From: Blastococcus sp. CT_GayMR20
Lineage (GTDB): Bacteria; Actinomycetota; Actinomycetes; Mycobacteriales; Geodermatophilaceae
Direction of reading: 5' to 3'
DNA length: 6,813 nt
Assembly (NCBI RefSeq): GCF_004570345.1
Contig: NZ_SPQM01000200.1
Span: 1-6,813 of the forward strand
Positions 5,604 to 6,813 of this stretch are shown here, one piece after another (within the stretch, counting starts at the first letter, position 1; each line of letters opens with the position of its first letter). The notes beneath the pieces are model-generated. The model did no database searches, was not told where the DNA came from, and was given only the letters and a program-made list of their open reading frames with translations. The position numbers and the translations under genes are program-made.

Positions 5604-6813
5604 TCACAGCATGGTGCGCAGGCGCTCGCGGCGGGCGCGGAGGACGTCGACCGACGCCGACGCCGACGGGGGGCCGGGCACCGACTGGCGCAGCTGCGTG
5701 TGGATGACCGCGTGCGGCTGTGACTGCCGGGCGGCGACGCGGCTCACCAGCCGGTTGATCTCGCGGCGCAGCTCGGCGGCGTCGCGCCAGGACCGGCCGG
5801 CGTCGTCCTCGTCGGGGTGGTCCTCGACGAGCATGAACTCCTCACCGTCTGCCCGGTGCGACTGGGCGATCCGCACCCGCAGCTCGTCGTCCCGCTTGGA
5901 GAGCAGCTCGGCGGTCTGCGCCGGCGTGAGCAGGCCCGGGATGCCGAGGAACTCCTCGTCCTCCGGCGCCACCTCGACCAGCGCGGGGCGGCCCTCACCG
6001 GTGTGCGCCGTCCCGCCGTGCAGCACGTGGGCGAAGCGGGCGTCGGCCTCCAGCGCCTCCCACTGCGTCAGGCCGTCGAGGTCCTTCTCCTTCGGGGGCA
6101 GCGGCTCGAGGTCCAGTTCGTCGCCGACCTCGGTCTTCGGCGGCGGCATGACGTGGTTGCGCTCCTCCTCCATGGAGGCGGCGAGCGTCAGCAGCGGCCG
6201 CACCGCGGGGAGGAACACCGTCGCCGACTCGTGCGGCGCCCGCGAGCGGACCACGCGGCCGACGGCCTGGGCGAAGAACAGCGGCGTCCGGTAGGAGGTC
6301 ATCCACGCCAGGACGGCGGCCCGGGGGACGTCGACGCCCTCGGAGATCATCCGCACGCAGACCGCGATACGGGCCGACCCGGTGGCGAAGCGTTCGATCT
6401 TCTTCGACGCCTTCGGGTCGTCGGAGAGGATCAGCTCGGCCGCCTTGCCGGTCACCCGGCGGACGATCTTGGCGTAGGCACGGGCGTCGTCCTGGTCGCT
6501 GGCCAGGATGAGCCCGGCGGCGTCCGGCATCCCGGTCTCGCGCAGGTGGGTGATCCGGTCGTCCATCGCGGCGATCACGTGCGGGACCCACTGACCCTTG
6601 GGGTCCAGCGCCGTCCGCCAGGCCTGCATCTCCACCGACTTGGTGCCCGCGTCGGACAGCGAGGCGGCGACGACCTCGCCCGCGGAGTTCCGCCAGCGCG
6701 ACGTGCCGGTGTAGGCGGCGAACACGACGGGCCGGACGACGGAGTCGGCGAGCGCCTCCTTGTACCCGTAGGTGTAGTCGGCGCGGCTGACCAGGCCGAT
6801 ACCGCCCTCGCCG
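5604..6813 (-). CDS. Superfamily 2 DEAD/DEAH-box helicase, C-terminal part (N-terminus off the right edge)
   Basis: The frame is open from the right edge to TGA at 5606-5604, giving 402 residues. An apparent GTG start at 6725 is internal, because coding continues upstream with GEGGIGLVSRADYTYGYKEA. The second RecA-like domain of an SF2 helicase is clear. There is a motif IV-like GLILASDQDDARAYAKIV (near 6465-6520), motif V RIAVCVRMISEGVDVP (near 6322-6370), and motif VI PLFFAQAVGRVVRSR with arginine fingers (near 6235-6280). Walker A and the DEAD/DEAH box lie off the window. A C-terminal extension of about 190 residues follows: an acidic, proline-containing linker, then charged helices. The layout recalls the conserved actinobacterial helicase group that I associate with Mycobacterium Rv2917 (from memory). 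It would be an ATP-driven nucleic-acid translocase. Its pathway is unknown, and no restriction or defence partner is seen in the window. Confidence 0.9.
   Translation of the reverse strand, partial: GEGGIGLVSRADYTYGYKEALADSVVRPVVFAAYTGTSRWRNSAGEVVAASLSDAGTKSVEMQAWRTALDPKGQWVPHVIAAMDDRITHLRETGMPDAAGLILASDQDDARAYAKIVRRVTGKAAELILSDDPKASKKIERFATGSARIAVCVRMISEGVDVPRAAVLAWMTSYRTPLFFAQAVGRVVRSRAPHESATVFLPAVRPLLTLAASMEEERNHVMPPPKTEVGDELDLEPLPPKEKDLDGLTQWEALEADARFAHVLHGGTAHTGEGRPALVEVAPEDEEFLGIPGLLTPAQTAELLSKRDDELRVRIAQSHRADGEEFMLVEDHPDEDDAGRSWRDAAELRREINRLVSRVAARQSQPHAVIHTQLRQSVPGPPSASASVDVLRARRERLRTML

Noticed and set aside
5509..6294. 261-codon plus-strand open frame opposite the helicase
   Set aside because: It is a Ser/Arg-rich antisense shadow; helicase motifs V and VI are on the minus strand.
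1..6813. Coordinated defence or biosynthetic system across the window
   Set aside because: The genes are mostly in separate, differently oriented units without shared pathway features. One helicase fragment and one LAL regulator are not enough to claim a system.

Overview
The window is very GC-rich. Its codons strongly favour G or C at the third position, and it carries two small-protein families that I know mainly from Actinomycetota (DUF2510 and DUF6458). The overall look suits a high-GC actinobacterium, possibly of the Geodermatophilaceae type; that family-level guess is inference. No rRNA, tRNA, CRISPR array, insertion sequence or phage gene is visible. Nothing here amounts to a clearly new biological system.

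Layout, left to right. (1) The first 660 bases are the N-terminal part of a minus-strand M20 metallopeptidase/deacylase (ArgE/DapE/CPG2 type) that runs off the left edge. (2) A 61-base gap separates it from a divergent plus-strand gene with an N-terminal DUF2510 motif, a 14-proline tract and a phospholipid-scramblase-like domain. This gene appears to be leaderless. (3) A 247-base convergent intergenic region rich in small palindromes ends in a strong hairpin and faces a minus-strand gene for a two-helix DUF6458 membrane protein. (4) A 277-base divergent control region holds a 12-bp inverted repeat, a 10-bp tandem repeat and a 16-bp dyad. (5) It leads into a 43-codon small ORF with a good ribosome binding site, then a large LAL-type (MalT-like) LuxR regulator of about 997 residues. 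(6) A short convergent gap with a hairpin separates this from the C-terminal part of a minus-strand superfamily 2 DEAD/DEAH helicase that runs off the right edge.

The genes do not form one pathway. Most are single units facing each other or apart. The most likely functional link is around 2025-2499, where the LAL regulator, the small ORF and the DUF6458 gene share a repeat-rich divergent control region that could be autoregulated. The main annotation uncertainty is the translation start of the LAL regulator.
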